Shown here: positions 23,590 to 32,927 of the stretch, in pieces
Numbering within the stretch: the first letter of the stretch is position 1
Layout: each line of letters begins with the position of its first letter
Source of the DNA: Candidatus Nanopelagicaceae bacterium
GTDB lineage: Bacteria; Actinomycetota; Actinomycetes; Nanopelagicales; Nanopelagicaceae
Length of the DNA: 45,696 nucleotides
Direction: 5' to 3'
Assembly: GCA_947461995.1 (NCBI GenBank)
Contig: CANHNH010000003.1
Coordinates: forward strand, 1-45,696
Made by a program: the position numbers and the translations under genes
Notes under the pieces: generated by a model
The model's input: the letters and a program-made list of their open reading frames with translations, nothing else
Database searches by the model: none
What the model was told of the DNA's origin: nothing

Positions 23590-24960
23590 CTACTTATCCA
23601 TAAGAGCAGGATTATGTGGAACCCAACGGCTGTGCTTTGAACGATTGAGATAGAGGAAGTAGTAAACAAGTGAGACCAAGGCGATGATCAGAATAATCTT
23701 CAAATCGCTTGTCTTCTGCTTTGTAAGTGTTAAGCCAACACCAAGGATGGTGATAATTGGTGGGATAGGCCAGAACATCATCTTGAATGGACGTTCTGCA
23801 TCCTTGTTCTTAACGCGGCTTACAAGGGCTGCAATTGCGATCAATGCGTACAAAATAATGATCAAAACTGCGGTGAAAGTAACTGTCGAAATCAGTGAAG
23901 ACTTCGCACAGAAGACGGTTGCCACTGTTCCAATGACAAGAGTTGCAGCCCATGGGGAACGGAATTTTGGATGTACTTTTCCGAGGAACTCATTGATTGG
24001 ATTTGGCCATGCTTTATCGCGTCCACTTGCCCATAAGACTCGAGCAAATTGAAGTGTGATTGCAAGGGTCGCATTCACGATTGCGAATAATGCACCAACC
24101 AAAACAGCCTGTCCGGCATTTTCACCAAGAGCAGTTGTTACTGAGTCAGTAAATGGTGTTGAGCTGGCAAGGTATGCACCTAAGTCGCGTGTACCAAAAA
24201 GACCGAATGTGAAAGCAGTCAATTCGAGGGCGACGCCGACGAGAGCGGAGTACATAACTGCGCGACCAATACTGCGAGCATTGCCTTTAACCTCTTCAGA
24301 GAAGTTAATTGCACTGTCGTAACCGTTAACTGAGAAGAGTGATGAGGCGATAGCTGCCACAATCGCTGCTCCAGCAACAGATCCCAATTTTCCATCTTGC
24401 AGGCTTACTGGGTCGGTAACAATTGATAATGGTTGATTCCAGTTGAAAAGTCCCACACCAATAATTAGCGCCAAAACGATGCCTTCGACGGCAAGACAGA
24501 TTGTTACGATGATTGCGCTCACGTGGATTCTAAATACTGCCAAAATCGTAATGATTGCCATACCGATAGCTGAGGAAGCATTAACTGGAATGGAAGAGTT
24601 CAGGGAGTGTAAGTATGTTCCAATTCCAAGTGCGAGTGTTGCAGGGATGAAGATTCCTTGAAGAACATAGTTAATCATCGCAAGGAATCCAATTGGTCGG
24701 CCAAGAACTTTATTTACGATAAAGAAAAGGCCACCAGCTGTTGGATACATTGAACCAAGTTCTGCCATGCTCATTGCAACTGTGATAGCAATTAAGCATC
24801 CAAGTGAGAATGCCCAAACACCAGCAGTTCCTGATAAAGCAAGCACCGCTCCGGCTGTTACCAAGAGTGAAGCCATTGGCGTAATGTCACTTAGAGCAAG
24901 TGATAAGAGACCTTTAAATCCCAAGCCACGTTCTAATTTTTGATTATTTGAATCTGACAT
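23590..24960 (-). CDS. APC-family amino acid permease
   Basis: A 456-residue carrier with about 12 membrane helices. The first helix region is SLALSDITPMASLLVTAGAV; later SVNGYDSAINFSEEVKGNAR carries the conserved acidic stretch, and FARVLWASGRDKAWPN matches the loop typical of APC amino acid transporters. It differs from the permease at 15.2 kb and has no LacI-type operator. It is upstream of, and co-directional with, the amidase-peptidase genes, so it may bring in the amino acid derivatives they process. A GGGAGGG ribosome site precedes the ATG. Confidence 0.92.
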   Translation of the reverse strand: MSDSNNQKLERGLGFKGLLSLALSDITPMASLLVTAGAVLALSGTAGVWAFSLGCLIAITVAMSMAELGSMYPTAGGLFFIVNKVLGRPIGFLAMINYVLQGIFIPATLALGIGTYLHSLNSSIPVNASSAIGMAIITILAVFRIHVSAIIVTICLAVEGIVLALIIGVGLFNWNQPLSIVTDPVSLQDGKLGSVAGAAIVAAIASSLFSVNGYDSAINFSEEVKGNARSIGRAVMYSALVGVALELTAFTFGLFGTRDLGAYLASSTPFTDSVTTALGENAGQAVLVGALFAIVNATLAITLQFARVLWASGRDKAWPNPINEFLGKVHPKFRSPWAATLVIGTVATVFCAKSSLISTVTFTAVLIIILYALIAIAALVSRVKNKDAERPFKMMFWPIPPIITILGVGLTLTKQKTSDLKIILIIALVSLVYYFLYLNRSKHSRWVPHNPALMDK

Positions 24961-25051
24961 ATAAACCCTCCCTTTCCCGAAAGATTAGGTGAATAGTAAG
25001 AGATGGCACTCAGATTGCAAGGATTATCAGTGCTTAAAATTAAGAAATTTC

Positions 25052-25065
25052 ATACTCGTGAGTAT
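25052..25065. promoter_or_regulatory. Short palindrome upstream of APC permease
   Basis: ATACTC and GAGTAT flank GT about 90 bases before the permease start. It is operator-like in size, but no other copy was noticed. Confidence 0.3.
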
Positions 25066-25111
25066 TTTCTGCACGCACAAATTATCGCGAACCTTCATTA
25101 ATGTCCGAAAT

Positions 25112-27790
25112 TTAACTCTTGAGTACCTTGGCTCGCCCTGATTCCAGCCGTGCAACTGGGACTCTAAATGGAGAGCAGGAAACATAATCGAGGTTTAAGT
25201 TATGGAAGAAGTGAATACTTCGTGGATCTCCCCCGTGTTCACCACACACACCGAGTTTGAAATCTTTGCGATAGGCACGTGCTTGGTCTCTGGCAATAGT
25301 TACTAAGAGACCGACGCCATCTTGGTCTAATGATTCAAATGGATTAAATGGCAGTAACTCTAAATCCAAATATCGCGGCAAGAATGTGGATTCAACATCA
25401 TCTCGGCTAAATGCCCACGTTAATTGCGTTAAATCATTGGTACCAAATGAGAAGAAGTCCGCATAATCTGCAAGTCGTGTGGCTGTGATTGCAGCACGTG
25501 GAGTTTCAATCATTGTGCCAATCGGAATCTCTAATTGGGCGCCGGCTAAAGTCTTTTTGATTTCGGTTTCTAAGCTTTCGCGCAAATACAAGAGTTCGCG
25601 TTGAGTAGCAACGAGTGGAACCATAATTTCTGGCTTCGGATCAAAGCCTGCAGCTTTGACTTCAAGACTGGCAAGTACCAGTGCTCGAACCTGCATCTTA
25701 AATAGTTCTGGAATCAATATTCCAAGGCGAACTCCGCGAAGTCCCAACATTGGATTTGATTCGTGCAGGCGTTTTACTGCAGCAAAGATTGCTTTATCTC
25801 TTGGTGAAATACTTTCGTTGAGCGCTTCTGCTCTTGCCATCTCAGCGCTCATGGTTGCGAGATCAGGTAAGAACTCATGTAATGGTGGATCTAATAATCG
25901 AATTGTTACGGGTAATCCAGACATTGCTGTAAGAATGCCTACAAAATCTGCTTGTTGTAACGGTTGCATCTCAGCAATAACTGCATTTTGTTCGCTCTCG
26001 TTATCTGCCAAAACAACTCGTTCAACATACGAACGGCGCTCACCTAAGAACATATGTTCTGTTCGGCACAAGCCAATTCCTTGTGCTCCAAGAGTTCTGG
26101 CGCGCATTGCATCCTCTGGTGTATCAGCGTTTGCTCGCACATAAAGTTTTCGAATCTCATCTGCGTGCTGCAAAATTCGATCGACGGCCTTAACAACTGG
26201 TGTTGCATCTGCGGAAGTGGCCAAGATGGTGCCTTCTAAATAGGAAGTAACTGGTGATTGAGTCACTGGTAGCTCTCCTAAATAAACAGAACCAGTGGTG
26301 CCATCGATCGAGATAACTTCTCCCTCTCGAACAATTAAATCTCCCGATGTAAATTGCAATAATTTTTCATCTACCGTAATACTTTCCGTGCCACACACCG
26401 CAGTCTTTCCCATGCCGCGAGCAACTACTGCGGCGTGGGAAGTTTTTCCTCCGCGGCTCGTTAAAATTCCTTCGGCAGCAACCATTCCGACTAAATCATC
26501 TGGGCTAGTTTCGCGGCGAACCAAAATAACTTTTCGCCCCGCTTTTGCTAAATCAAATGCTCTCTTTGAATTAAAGACAACTTCACCAACTGCGGCTCCT
26601 GGCGATGCTGGGATACCGGTAGCAATTAAATTTCGTTCTGCGCTTAAATCAAATTGTGGAAACATTAACTGAGCTAATTGATCACCAGATGTTCGAAGCA
26701 GCGCTTCGTCCATAGAAATTTTGCCTTCATCAACTAATTGCGTTGCAATACGAAAAGCCGCCTCTGCGGTGCGCTTTCCCACTCTGGTTTGCAATATCCA
26801 TAACTTGCCGCGTTCGACAGTAAATTCGATATCGCAAAGATCTCGGTAATGATCTTCTAAAGTCTTCATGAGGCGTTCTAATTCAGCGTGTACAACTGGT
26901 TCTTTCTTAGACATATCTATTAGCGACATTGTGTTTCGAATACCAGCAACGACATCTTCGCCTTGTGCTCGATCTAAGTAATCGCCATAACTTCCTTTTT
27001 CACCCGTTGCAGGGTTTCTGGTGAAGGCAACACCTGTTCCTGAATCATCACTGAGATTTCCAAAGACCATCGATTGAATATTTACTGCTGTTCCAAGATC
27101 AGAGGCAATGCGTTCGCGGCGGCGATATAACTGTGCGCGTTCGGAGTTCCAGGATTTAAAGACTGCTTCAATCGATTGCGTTAAGTGATCGATAGGGTCT
27201 TTCGGAAAAGTTTTGCCTGTAAATTTTTCAATTTCCACAATTAAATCTGCGGCCATCGCTTTAAGTTCAGATGCACCAAGATCGGCTACAACTTTTACTC
27301 CTGCTTTTTGTAGATATTTGTTCTCAACTGTATGCACAATCTCATCAGGTAAATCACAGACAATTCGGCCAAACATGTCTATGAATCTGCGGTAAGAATC
27401 CCAGGCAAATTTTTCATTTCCGGAAGATTTGGCCATCGCTTCAGCAACTTGTGGCGTGATTCCAACATTTAATACTGTTTCCATCATTCCTGGCATCGAG
27501 TGTTTCGCACCAGATCTGACTGATACTAGAAGCGGATTATTGGCATCGCCAAAGTTCTTTCCGACAATCTTTTCTAAATTTGAAAGAGATGCTGTGATTT
27601 GTTCGTGTAATTGCGCCGGAACTAATCCAGTAGTTAAAAACTCGCGGCAGGCTTCCGTTGTAATAGTAAAACCTGGGGGAACGGGTAAACCCATCTGCAC
27701 CATCTCGGCAATATTTGCACCCTTGCCACCGAGCAGGTCAGATTTACTTTTGTCACCAAATGTAAATGGATAAATGAACTGCTTAGCCAC
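25112..27790 (-). CDS. ppdK: Pyruvate, phosphate dikinase
   Basis: A full-length 892-residue PPDK, which interconverts pyruvate, ATP and phosphate with PEP, AMP and pyrophosphate. The N-terminal ATP-grasp part starts FGDKSKSDLLGGKGANIAEM. The central swivelling domain has the phospho-histidine in GGKTSHAAVVARGMGKTAVCG-type sequence (H of TSHAA). The C-terminal PEP/pyruvate barrel shows LCRTEHMF, IGTMIETPRAA and the end VCGEHGGDP with its catalytic cysteine. The start is GTG with AGGGG upstream; a nearby ATG is out of frame. It is a single-gene unit important for gluconeogenesis or pyrophosphate use. Confidence 0.97.
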   Translation of the reverse strand: MAKQFIYPFTFGDKSKSDLLGGKGANIAEMVQMGLPVPPGFTITTEACREFLTTGLVPAQLHEQITASLSNLEKIVGKNFGDANNPLLVSVRSGAKHSMPGMMETVLNVGITPQVAEAMAKSSGNEKFAWDSYRRFIDMFGRIVCDLPDEIVHTVENKYLQKAGVKVVADLGASELKAMAADLIVEIEKFTGKTFPKDPIDHLTQSIEAVFKSWNSERAQLYRRRERIASDLGTAVNIQSMVFGNLSDDSGTGVAFTRNPATGEKGSYGDYLDRAQGEDVVAGIRNTMSLIDMSKKEPVVHAELERLMKTLEDHYRDLCDIEFTVERGKLWILQTRVGKRTAEAAFRIATQLVDEGKISMDEALLRTSGDQLAQLMFPQFDLSAERNLIATGIPASPGAAVGEVVFNSKRAFDLAKAGRKVILVRRETSPDDLVGMVAAEGILTSRGGKTSHAAVVARGMGKTAVCGTESITVDEKLLQFTSGDLIVREGEVISIDGTTGSVYLGELPVTQSPVTSYLEGTILATSADATPVVKAVDRILQHADEIRKLYVRANADTPEDAMRARTLGAQGIGLCRTEHMFLGERRSYVERVVLADNESEQNAVIAEMQPLQQADFVGILTAMSGLPVTIRLLDPPLHEFLPDLATMSAEMARAEALNESISPRDKAIFAAVKRLHESNPMLGLRGVRLGILIPELFKMQVRALVLASLEVKAAGFDPKPEIMVPLVATQRELLYLRESLETEIKKTLAGAQLEIPIGTMIETPRAAITATRLADYADFFSFGTNDLTQLTWAFSRDDVESTFLPRYLDLELLPFNPFESLDQDGVGLLVTIARDQARAYRKDFKLGVCGEHGGDPRSIHFFHNLNLDYVSCSPFRVPVARLESGRAKVLKS

Positions 27791-27847
27791 ATCAACCCCT
27801 GTCCCGATCCTGTCCGAGCATACTGAACGGGGTCCACATTCGTTGGG

Positions 27848-28195
27848 TTATTTCTTGGTCTGGCGCCAGTGATAGATATAGAGCGGAGTAGCAACAGCGA
27901 TAGTTGTAAATGATGTGAAGATGTTCTTGATCGCCCGTATTTGATTATCTCGCTCTTGTTGGTCCAAAAGCACAGGAGAGGGTGCGTTCTCAGGCTTTGC
28001 GTATGGATCTAAATATGCGGGATCAGGAAAGACCGAATTTATAATCGCGTTGATCAGCGACACTGTTGAAAAAAGTACAACAAGCAGAGTGATGAGACAT
28101 ACCGCATAGAGATAGAGCGAACGCCAATCAATTCCATCATTACCTGATCGCGCTGCGGGAGCTTTAGCAGATTTCTTAGCAACAGCCATGGCCAT
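27848..28195 (-). CDS. Small membrane protein, 115 aa, unknown
   Basis: No family recognised. A basic Ala/Lys-rich N-terminus (KKSAKAPAARS) leads to a first membrane helix (LYAVCLITLLVVLFSTVSLI, about 30-52) and a second near FTTIAVATPLYIYHW (about 95-110). Between them is a polar loop with PDPAYLDPYAKPENAP and a QERDNQIRAIKNIF helix. AAGGAGT precedes the ATG. It lies about 60 bases upstream of the PPDK gene on the same strand, but no functional link is evident. Confidence 0.7.
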   Translation of the reverse strand: MAMAVAKKSAKAPAARSGNDGIDWRSLYLYAVCLITLLVVLFSTVSLINAIINSVFPDPAYLDPYAKPENAPSPVLLDQQERDNQIRAIKNIFTSFTTIAVATPLYIYHWRQTKK

Positions 28196-28273
28196 ACTCC
28201 TTACATAGTTGAATGTTCAAAGGTTATCCCACGAACATGTTGTGGGATATGAACTGACAGAAGTCAGGCTTAG

Positions 28274-28387
28274 GTATGGGCGTTTTTAGATACTTCGCGT
28301 CTTCGAGCAGATGATCAAGAGTTTGGGCTTGCCACACTCTGTATTGGCGTAGGACAAGGCGCTGCGATGATTGTTAAACGGGTATGA
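28274..28387 (+). pseudogene. 3' remnant of a thiolase (acetyl-CoA acetyltransferase) gene
   Basis: The frame closing at TGA 28385-28387 encodes EFGLATLCIGVGQGAAMIV and then KRV, the unmistakable C-terminal motif of thiolases (GLATLCIGGGQG with the catalytic cysteine region). Only about 35 residues remain before an in-frame stop at 28271, and the rest of the ~390-residue enzyme is missing. A short frame overlaps its stop (ATGA) and soon ends inside the antisense of the sulfotransferase, so a lost operon is likely. It lies in the otherwise empty gap 28196-28432. Confidence 0.7.
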
Positions 28388-28432
28388 AAAAAGAAAAGAA
28401 GGCCAAGAAGCCGATACCTACGCCATTTACCT

Positions 28433-29371
28433 TCAGTAAGTTAGTGCCTTTAGTTTTTTCTCTAACTCGGCATAACCCGCTAAAAATTCGGGTGTAGCAA
28501 TCTCTTCTCTCCAACGTCCACTTGTTGCAGCCTGCGCAGTAAGTTGAGTTTGGAAAAATTCTTGCATTGCCAAACTATCTTCTAGATTCAGAAATTTAAG
28601 AAGAGATTGATATGTACGCTCTCGATGATTGATTGCCAAATCTTCTAATGCGATCGTAATCTGTGCCTTTGCAGGTATTTCGCGCAGCGCTGTGTGTGCA
28701 TTAATCAGACGTTTTTCAATCCACTCAAGTCCTTCAAGGGGTGTGGTTGGTCCCCAATTTTTGGTCAGCAATGAAGCAATAACATCTCGTGGATCTCTAA
28801 CCATATTGATAAAAAGCGCGTTAGGAAATAATTTTTTAATTCTTCGAGCTTGGGCAATATTGAGCGGTGTTGTTTCTACCCAGTACTTCTGGTTCTGGTG
28901 GGCATCTTGTGAACTTATGAAATCGCGCATAAATCTACGTGCTGCCCAGATCCTATTTATCCGTAAATCCCTGAGTAACCTATTGATTAAGTACTCTAAT
29001 TTTCCTTTTGAAATTCCGGATTGAAGGCCCCGGCCATGTGGAGGAGGTGCATCTATATCCCACCAGGAATTCCAAATTCGATCAATAAACTCACTTTGAA
29101 TTTTCGCAAACTTTTCTCGCTCGCTAATCCTCTTTCTGCGTTGAGCCCTAAGATTAAAGATTCCGATTTTCTTTTGAGAATCTAAAGTATCTCTTCCGAA
29201 AACTAGTTGGAGCAATCCAGATTTATTTGCTAGAAATTTAATTTCAATCGGAACACTCGTTCTTATCTGTTCATGACAATCCAGCAAATCACCCATAACT
29301 GTTGTGCCGCTACGCCCAGTTCCGCCCACAAATACAGGTATAACCTTGTGATTGTTCGGTGAATGCCTCAT
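28433..29371 (-). CDS. PAPS-dependent sulfotransferase family protein
   Basis: A 312-residue protein with the two PAPS-binding signatures of the Sulfotransfer_3 family: FVGGTGRSGTTVMG (residues 13-26; 5'-phosphosulfate loop) and INMVRDPRDVIASL (about 192-206; 3'-phosphate contact). No membrane segment is seen. The acceptor is unknown. A paralogue is divergently transcribed only about 50 bases away, and PAPS-forming cysD and cysNC lie about 2 kb off. Together they suggest sulfation of glycans, lipids or proteins. Confidence 0.88.
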   Translation of the reverse strand: MRHSPNNHKVIPVFVGGTGRSGTTVMGDLLDCHEQIRTSVPIEIKFLANKSGLLQLVFGRDTLDSQKKIGIFNLRAQRRKRISEREKFAKIQSEFIDRIWNSWWDIDAPPPHGRGLQSGISKGKLEYLINRLLRDLRINRIWAARRFMRDFISSQDAHQNQKYWVETTPLNIAQARRIKKLFPNALFINMVRDPRDVIASLLTKNWGPTTPLEGLEWIEKRLINAHTALREIPAKAQITIALEDLAINHRERTYQSLLKFLNLEDSLAMQEFFQTQLTAQAATSGRWREEIATPEFLAGYAELEKKLKALTY

Positions 29372-29422
29372 AACCTAAGAGTAAACCGAAGATTGGCATC
29401 TATCGAAGTCTAGAATGCATTC

Positions 29423-30355
29423 GTGGCTATGAATTTTTCTCCGGTTTTTATTGGCGGTACTGGACGCAGTGGTACGACTATCACTCTAAATTTATTGCAG
29501 CGTCATCCACAATTTCACGCAAGCTTGCCCCGAGAAATTAAATTCATGACCAGCCGCCACGGTTTGCTCGACCTGGTTTACCACAGGCCTTTCTCCGTCG
29601 AAGAAGATTTACATGGATATCGTTTTAACCTAGTTACAAAGGTTCTGCCATTAATCGGAAGAAATAGAATGCATTTTTTCACGCACAATTTGTTTGGACG
29701 CTGGTGGAGTGAAACCGGTAAGGCAGGAAAGCCACGCGGCTTAGTTCAATCCATTCCTCAAGAAGTTGTACAAGAGGTTTACGAAAAATTTCTTCATTCA
29801 TTTAAAGCAGATCCAGCCGGTTCCTCGAGAGAGTTTTTTTACTCTCTGGCGAAAGCACAAATCAAAAATTCAGATATAAAATATTTTGGTGATTCAACTC
29901 CCGTAAATATGATGCATTCTCATCAAATTCAGAAATTACTGCCAGATGCACGCTTTATTAATGTGATTCGAGATGGACGAGATGTTGCCCAATCGATTGC
30001 CAAAGAAGCATGGGGTCCGAATGATCCATACGAGGGGTTATCGTGGTGGGCTAATCGCATGCTCAAATCGGCACAAGCACTAACAAAAGTGGATAAGAAA
30101 AGTGTTCATGAGTATCGGATTGAAGATCTCGTTGTTCACGATAGGGATAATACTTATAAAAAAATATTAGATTTCTTGAAATTAGATGATGCCACTGAAA
30201 TCCACGAGTACTTTGATGCAACGTTGAGTGCGGAACGATTGCATATTGGCAGCTGGCGCACTCAAGTGAAAGATCCAGAGCGTTTTGATGCTAAATACAA
30301 ATCCTTATGTAAAAAACTACAGCACAAGGGTGTGGAGATTAAGGATTTAACTTAG
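29423..30355 (+). CDS. PAPS-dependent sulfotransferase family protein (paralogue)
   Basis: A 310-residue relative of the neighbouring gene, with FIGGTGRSGTTITLNLL near the N-terminus and FINVIRDGRDVAQSIA near 190. Shared blocks include PREIKFMTSRHGLLDLVY and a matching ending around SAERLHIGSWRTQV. The two are diverged copies, probably with different acceptors. The stop overlaps that of the convergent TauE gene in the tetranucleotide TTAG. The start ATG lies near GTGGCT; a GTG two codons earlier is possible. Confidence 0.88.
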   Translation: MAMNFSPVFIGGTGRSGTTITLNLLQRHPQFHASLPREIKFMTSRHGLLDLVYHRPFSVEEDLHGYRFNLVTKVLPLIGRNRMHFFTHNLFGRWWSETGKAGKPRGLVQSIPQEVVQEVYEKFLHSFKADPAGSSREFFYSLAKAQIKNSDIKYFGDSTPVNMMHSHQIQKLLPDARFINVIRDGRDVAQSIAKEAWGPNDPYEGLSWWANRMLKSAQALTKVDKKSVHEYRIEDLVVHDRDNTYKKILDFLKLDDATEIHEYFDATLSAERLHIGSWRTQVKDPERFDAKYKSLCKKLQHKGVEIKDLT

Positions 30356-31107
30356 CTTGAAATAATTCTAAATCCGTTAATAATAATTACAGCTAATCCC
30401 ACAAGAATTCCGATTTGTTTGCGTGGCAATTTAACAACGATTCGGGCTGCAATTGGCGCCATAATCGACCCGCCTAGCCCCAATCCACCAACTACGGCCC
30501 AGTTAATATCTAGGCGATTGATATTTATTAGAAATCCGACACTTGCCGAAACCGCAACGATAAATTCAGCTGCACTGACAGTTCCAATTATTTTTCTTGG
30601 TTCTACAGCAGTTGTGGTCATCATTGTTGGAGTCACAATTGGACCCCATCCCCCGCCTCCTGATGCATCGACAAAACCACCGGTAAAACCTAAGTATGTG
30701 AAATAGCGAGGATTTGTAATTTCAACGGAGGTTGGTTGGGGTGCAAAGGTAAAGATATTGCGATAGAGAAGTAAGAAACCTAAGAGTAAGAGCAGTGTCG
30801 AGATAAATACTTTGGCGCTAGATAAATCAATTGAAGAAAGAAAGGTCGCTCCCAAAATCGCGCCGATGCCTCCTGGGATAGCGAGTTGCTTGAGGATCTT
30901 CTTATCCACATTATCTGCATGCCAATGAGATGCACCAGAAACTAATGTGGTCCCTATTTCGGCAGCATGAACCGCAGCCGATGCCACAGCGGCTGATGCT
31001 CCTAGAGTGACAAGTAGCGTTGAACTTGTTAAACCAAAACCCATTCCAAGTGTTCCATCAATGAGTTGGGCTATTGAGCCGGCTAGTGCGAAGAAAATCC
31101 AATTCAT
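30352..31107 (-). CDS. TauE/SafE-family membrane permease
   Basis: A 251-residue protein with about eight hydrophobic segments. It has the family's two glycine-rich repeats: IAQLIDGTLGMGFGLTSST at the start and FTGGFVDASGGGGWGPIVTP in the middle. Members move sulfite, sulfoacetate or other organosulfur anions, mostly outward. Its start overlaps the cysNC stop by four bases, so it belongs with sulfate activation; it may import sulfate-like substrate or clear sulfite. The direction of transport cannot be read from sequence. Confidence 0.92.
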   Translation of the reverse strand: MNWIFFALAGSIAQLIDGTLGMGFGLTSSTLLVTLGASAAVASAAVHAAEIGTTLVSGASHWHADNVDKKILKQLAIPGGIGAILGATFLSSIDLSSAKVFISTLLLLLGFLLLYRNIFTFAPQPTSVEITNPRYFTYLGFTGGFVDASGGGGWGPIVTPTMMTTTAVEPRKIIGTVSAAEFIVAVSASVGFLININRLDINWAVVGGLGLGGSIMAPIAARIVVKLPRKQIGILVGLAVIIINGFRIISS

Positions 31108-32927
31108 AGGATGAATCTTAATATCTGTTCAGTAATTACTTGGATATCTTCTTGACCATTTATTGTTAATTCTGGATTCGTGGGTCTTTCATAATCTTGT
31201 CCCACTCCAGTGAAGTTTGGGATCTGTCCTTGCGAAGCTTTTTTGTAGAGACCTTTTGGATCACGCGAAATACAAACCTCTACAGGTGTATCAACAAAGA
31301 CTTCAATGAAATCGCCTTCGTTAAAATTAGAACGTGCACGTTGGCGGTCCACTTCAAATGGACTCACGAGCGCCGTAATAACAATGAGACCAGCATCAAG
31401 CATCAATTTGCCTACCTCAGATACACGTCGCACGTTTTCCGCTCGATCTTCGGCGGTAAAGCCTAAATCTACGTTTAACCCCATACGTAAGTTATCGCCA
31501 TCTAACACATAGGAGTGCATGCCCAGGGCGTGCAATCTCTTCTCTAAGGCATTTGCAATAGTAGATTTTCCTGATCCAGATAAACCTGTAAGCCAAATTA
31601 GTTTTGCTCGTTGATTCTTTGCACTCTCTCGCGCTGATTTATCAATTTCATAAGATTGATACGTAATGTTTTCACCACGACGAAGCGCATGGCGAATCAT
31701 TCCGGCGCCGATACTCTGTGATGTCAGGCGATCGACAAGAATAAAGTTTCCAAATTCTCGAGACTCTGTGTATGGCAATAAAGCAAGGGGTGCATTAGTT
31801 GCAATTTCAACAACACCAATTTCATTCATGACAAGGGTATTGGCAGGTTTTTCCTCGCCAGTATTTACATCAATGCTGTGTCTAATCTTTGTCACAATCA
31901 CTGGAATCTGAGTTGGACCCGATATCAGTAAGTAAGAACGACTATGGATCAACGCCTCTTCATTTAGCCAAACCAGGTGTGCGCTAAAGCGGTCACTGGC
32001 TGCAATTTCTTCATTAATTGATGCAATTAAATCACCGCGAGTAATGTCCACTTCTGGTTGAAGAACTAACGTAACTGCATCGCCTTCATCAGCACTGTCC
32101 ACATTCTTAAAATCTGCCACAATCGTCGAAATAGTTGCTACTTGATTGCTCGGATGAATGCGCACCTGATCACCGATTGCAACTTTTCCCCGATGAATCG
32201 TTGTACTGATGCCTCGAAAATCTTCCGCTCGAACAATTGATTGCACGCGAGCACGCATTGTGGATTCATGAGATTTTTTGGACTGCCAAGCTTGAATGCA
32301 TTCGAGCAAGCTCTGGCCTGCATACCACGGCATATTTGTACTCGCAGATACAACGTTGTCACCAGCAAGTGCGCTGATCGGGATAAAGTGAATATCGGGC
32401 AGTTCAAATCGTGACATGTGAGTGAGCAAGTCATCTTTTATTGTTGTAAATATCTCTTGGCTGTAACTCACTGCATCTAGCTTGTTTATAGCAACAATGA
32501 TCCGAGATACTCCCATGAGATTACAGATCATTAGGTGGCGCAGCGTCTGTGTGCGAACTCCTTTTGTGGCATCGATAAGCACAATTGCGATATCTGCTCG
32601 TGAGGCAGCAACTGCCATATTTCTCGTGTACTGCTCATGTCCTGGAGCATCAGAAATGATTAAACGTCTGCCATCTAGTAATGACATAGAACGATAAGCA
32701 ACATCGATTGTGATGCCTTGCTCGCGTTCGGCTTCAAGTCCATCGGTTAAAAGACTGAAATCGATATCACCCGCTGCAATTGTTGATCCAGGTCTGCGGA
32801 CTGTGCGCGCAGCGCCAACTGTGTCATGAGGAACGCTATCTGTTTCAACTAAGAGTCTGCCAATGAGTGTGCTCTTGCCATCATCGACGCTGCCACATGT
32901 AAGTAATCGAAGAACTGAGGTCTGCAT
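31104..32927 (-). CDS. cysNC: Bifunctional sulfate adenylyltransferase GTPase subunit / APS kinase
   Basis: A 607-residue fusion. Residues about 1-420 are CysN, the GTPase that drives sulfate adenylation: P-loop GSVDDGKSTLIGRL, DAPGHEQYTRNMA and NKLDA. Residues about 435-607 are APS kinase (CysC) with GLSGSGKSTIANAL and DGDNLRMGLNVDLGF. The product is PAPS, the sulfate donor for sulfotransferases. The start overlaps the cysD stop by one base. Unlike assimilatory clusters, no PAPS/APS reductase or sulfite reductase is nearby. Confidence 0.96.
   Translation of the reverse strand: MQTSVLRLLTCGSVDDGKSTLIGRLLVETDSVPHDTVGAARTVRRPGSTIAAGDIDFSLLTDGLEAEREQGITIDVAYRSMSLLDGRRLIISDAPGHEQYTRNMAVAASRADIAIVLIDATKGVRTQTLRHLMICNLMGVSRIIVAINKLDAVSYSQEIFTTIKDDLLTHMSRFELPDIHFIPISALAGDNVVSASTNMPWYAGQSLLECIQAWQSKKSHESTMRARVQSIVRAEDFRGISTTIHRGKVAIGDQVRIHPSNQVATISTIVADFKNVDSADEGDAVTLVLQPEVDITRGDLIASINEEIAASDRFSAHLVWLNEEALIHSRSYLLISGPTQIPVIVTKIRHSIDVNTGEEKPANTLVMNEIGVVEIATNAPLALLPYTESREFGNFILVDRLTSQSIGAGMIRHALRRGENITYQSYEIDKSARESAKNQRAKLIWLTGLSGSGKSTIANALEKRLHALGMHSYVLDGDNLRMGLNVDLGFTAEDRAENVRRVSEVGKLMLDAGLIVITALVSPFEVDRQRARSNFNEGDFIEVFVDTPVEVCISRDPKGLYKKASQGQIPNFTGVGQDYERPTNPELTINGQEDIQVITEQILRFIL

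Noticed and set aside
28384-28494. Short frame beginning MKKEKKAKKPIP that overlaps the thiolase stop
   Set aside because: It runs directly into the antisense of the sulfotransferase and ends after about 36 codons; probably the remaining start of a lost gene.
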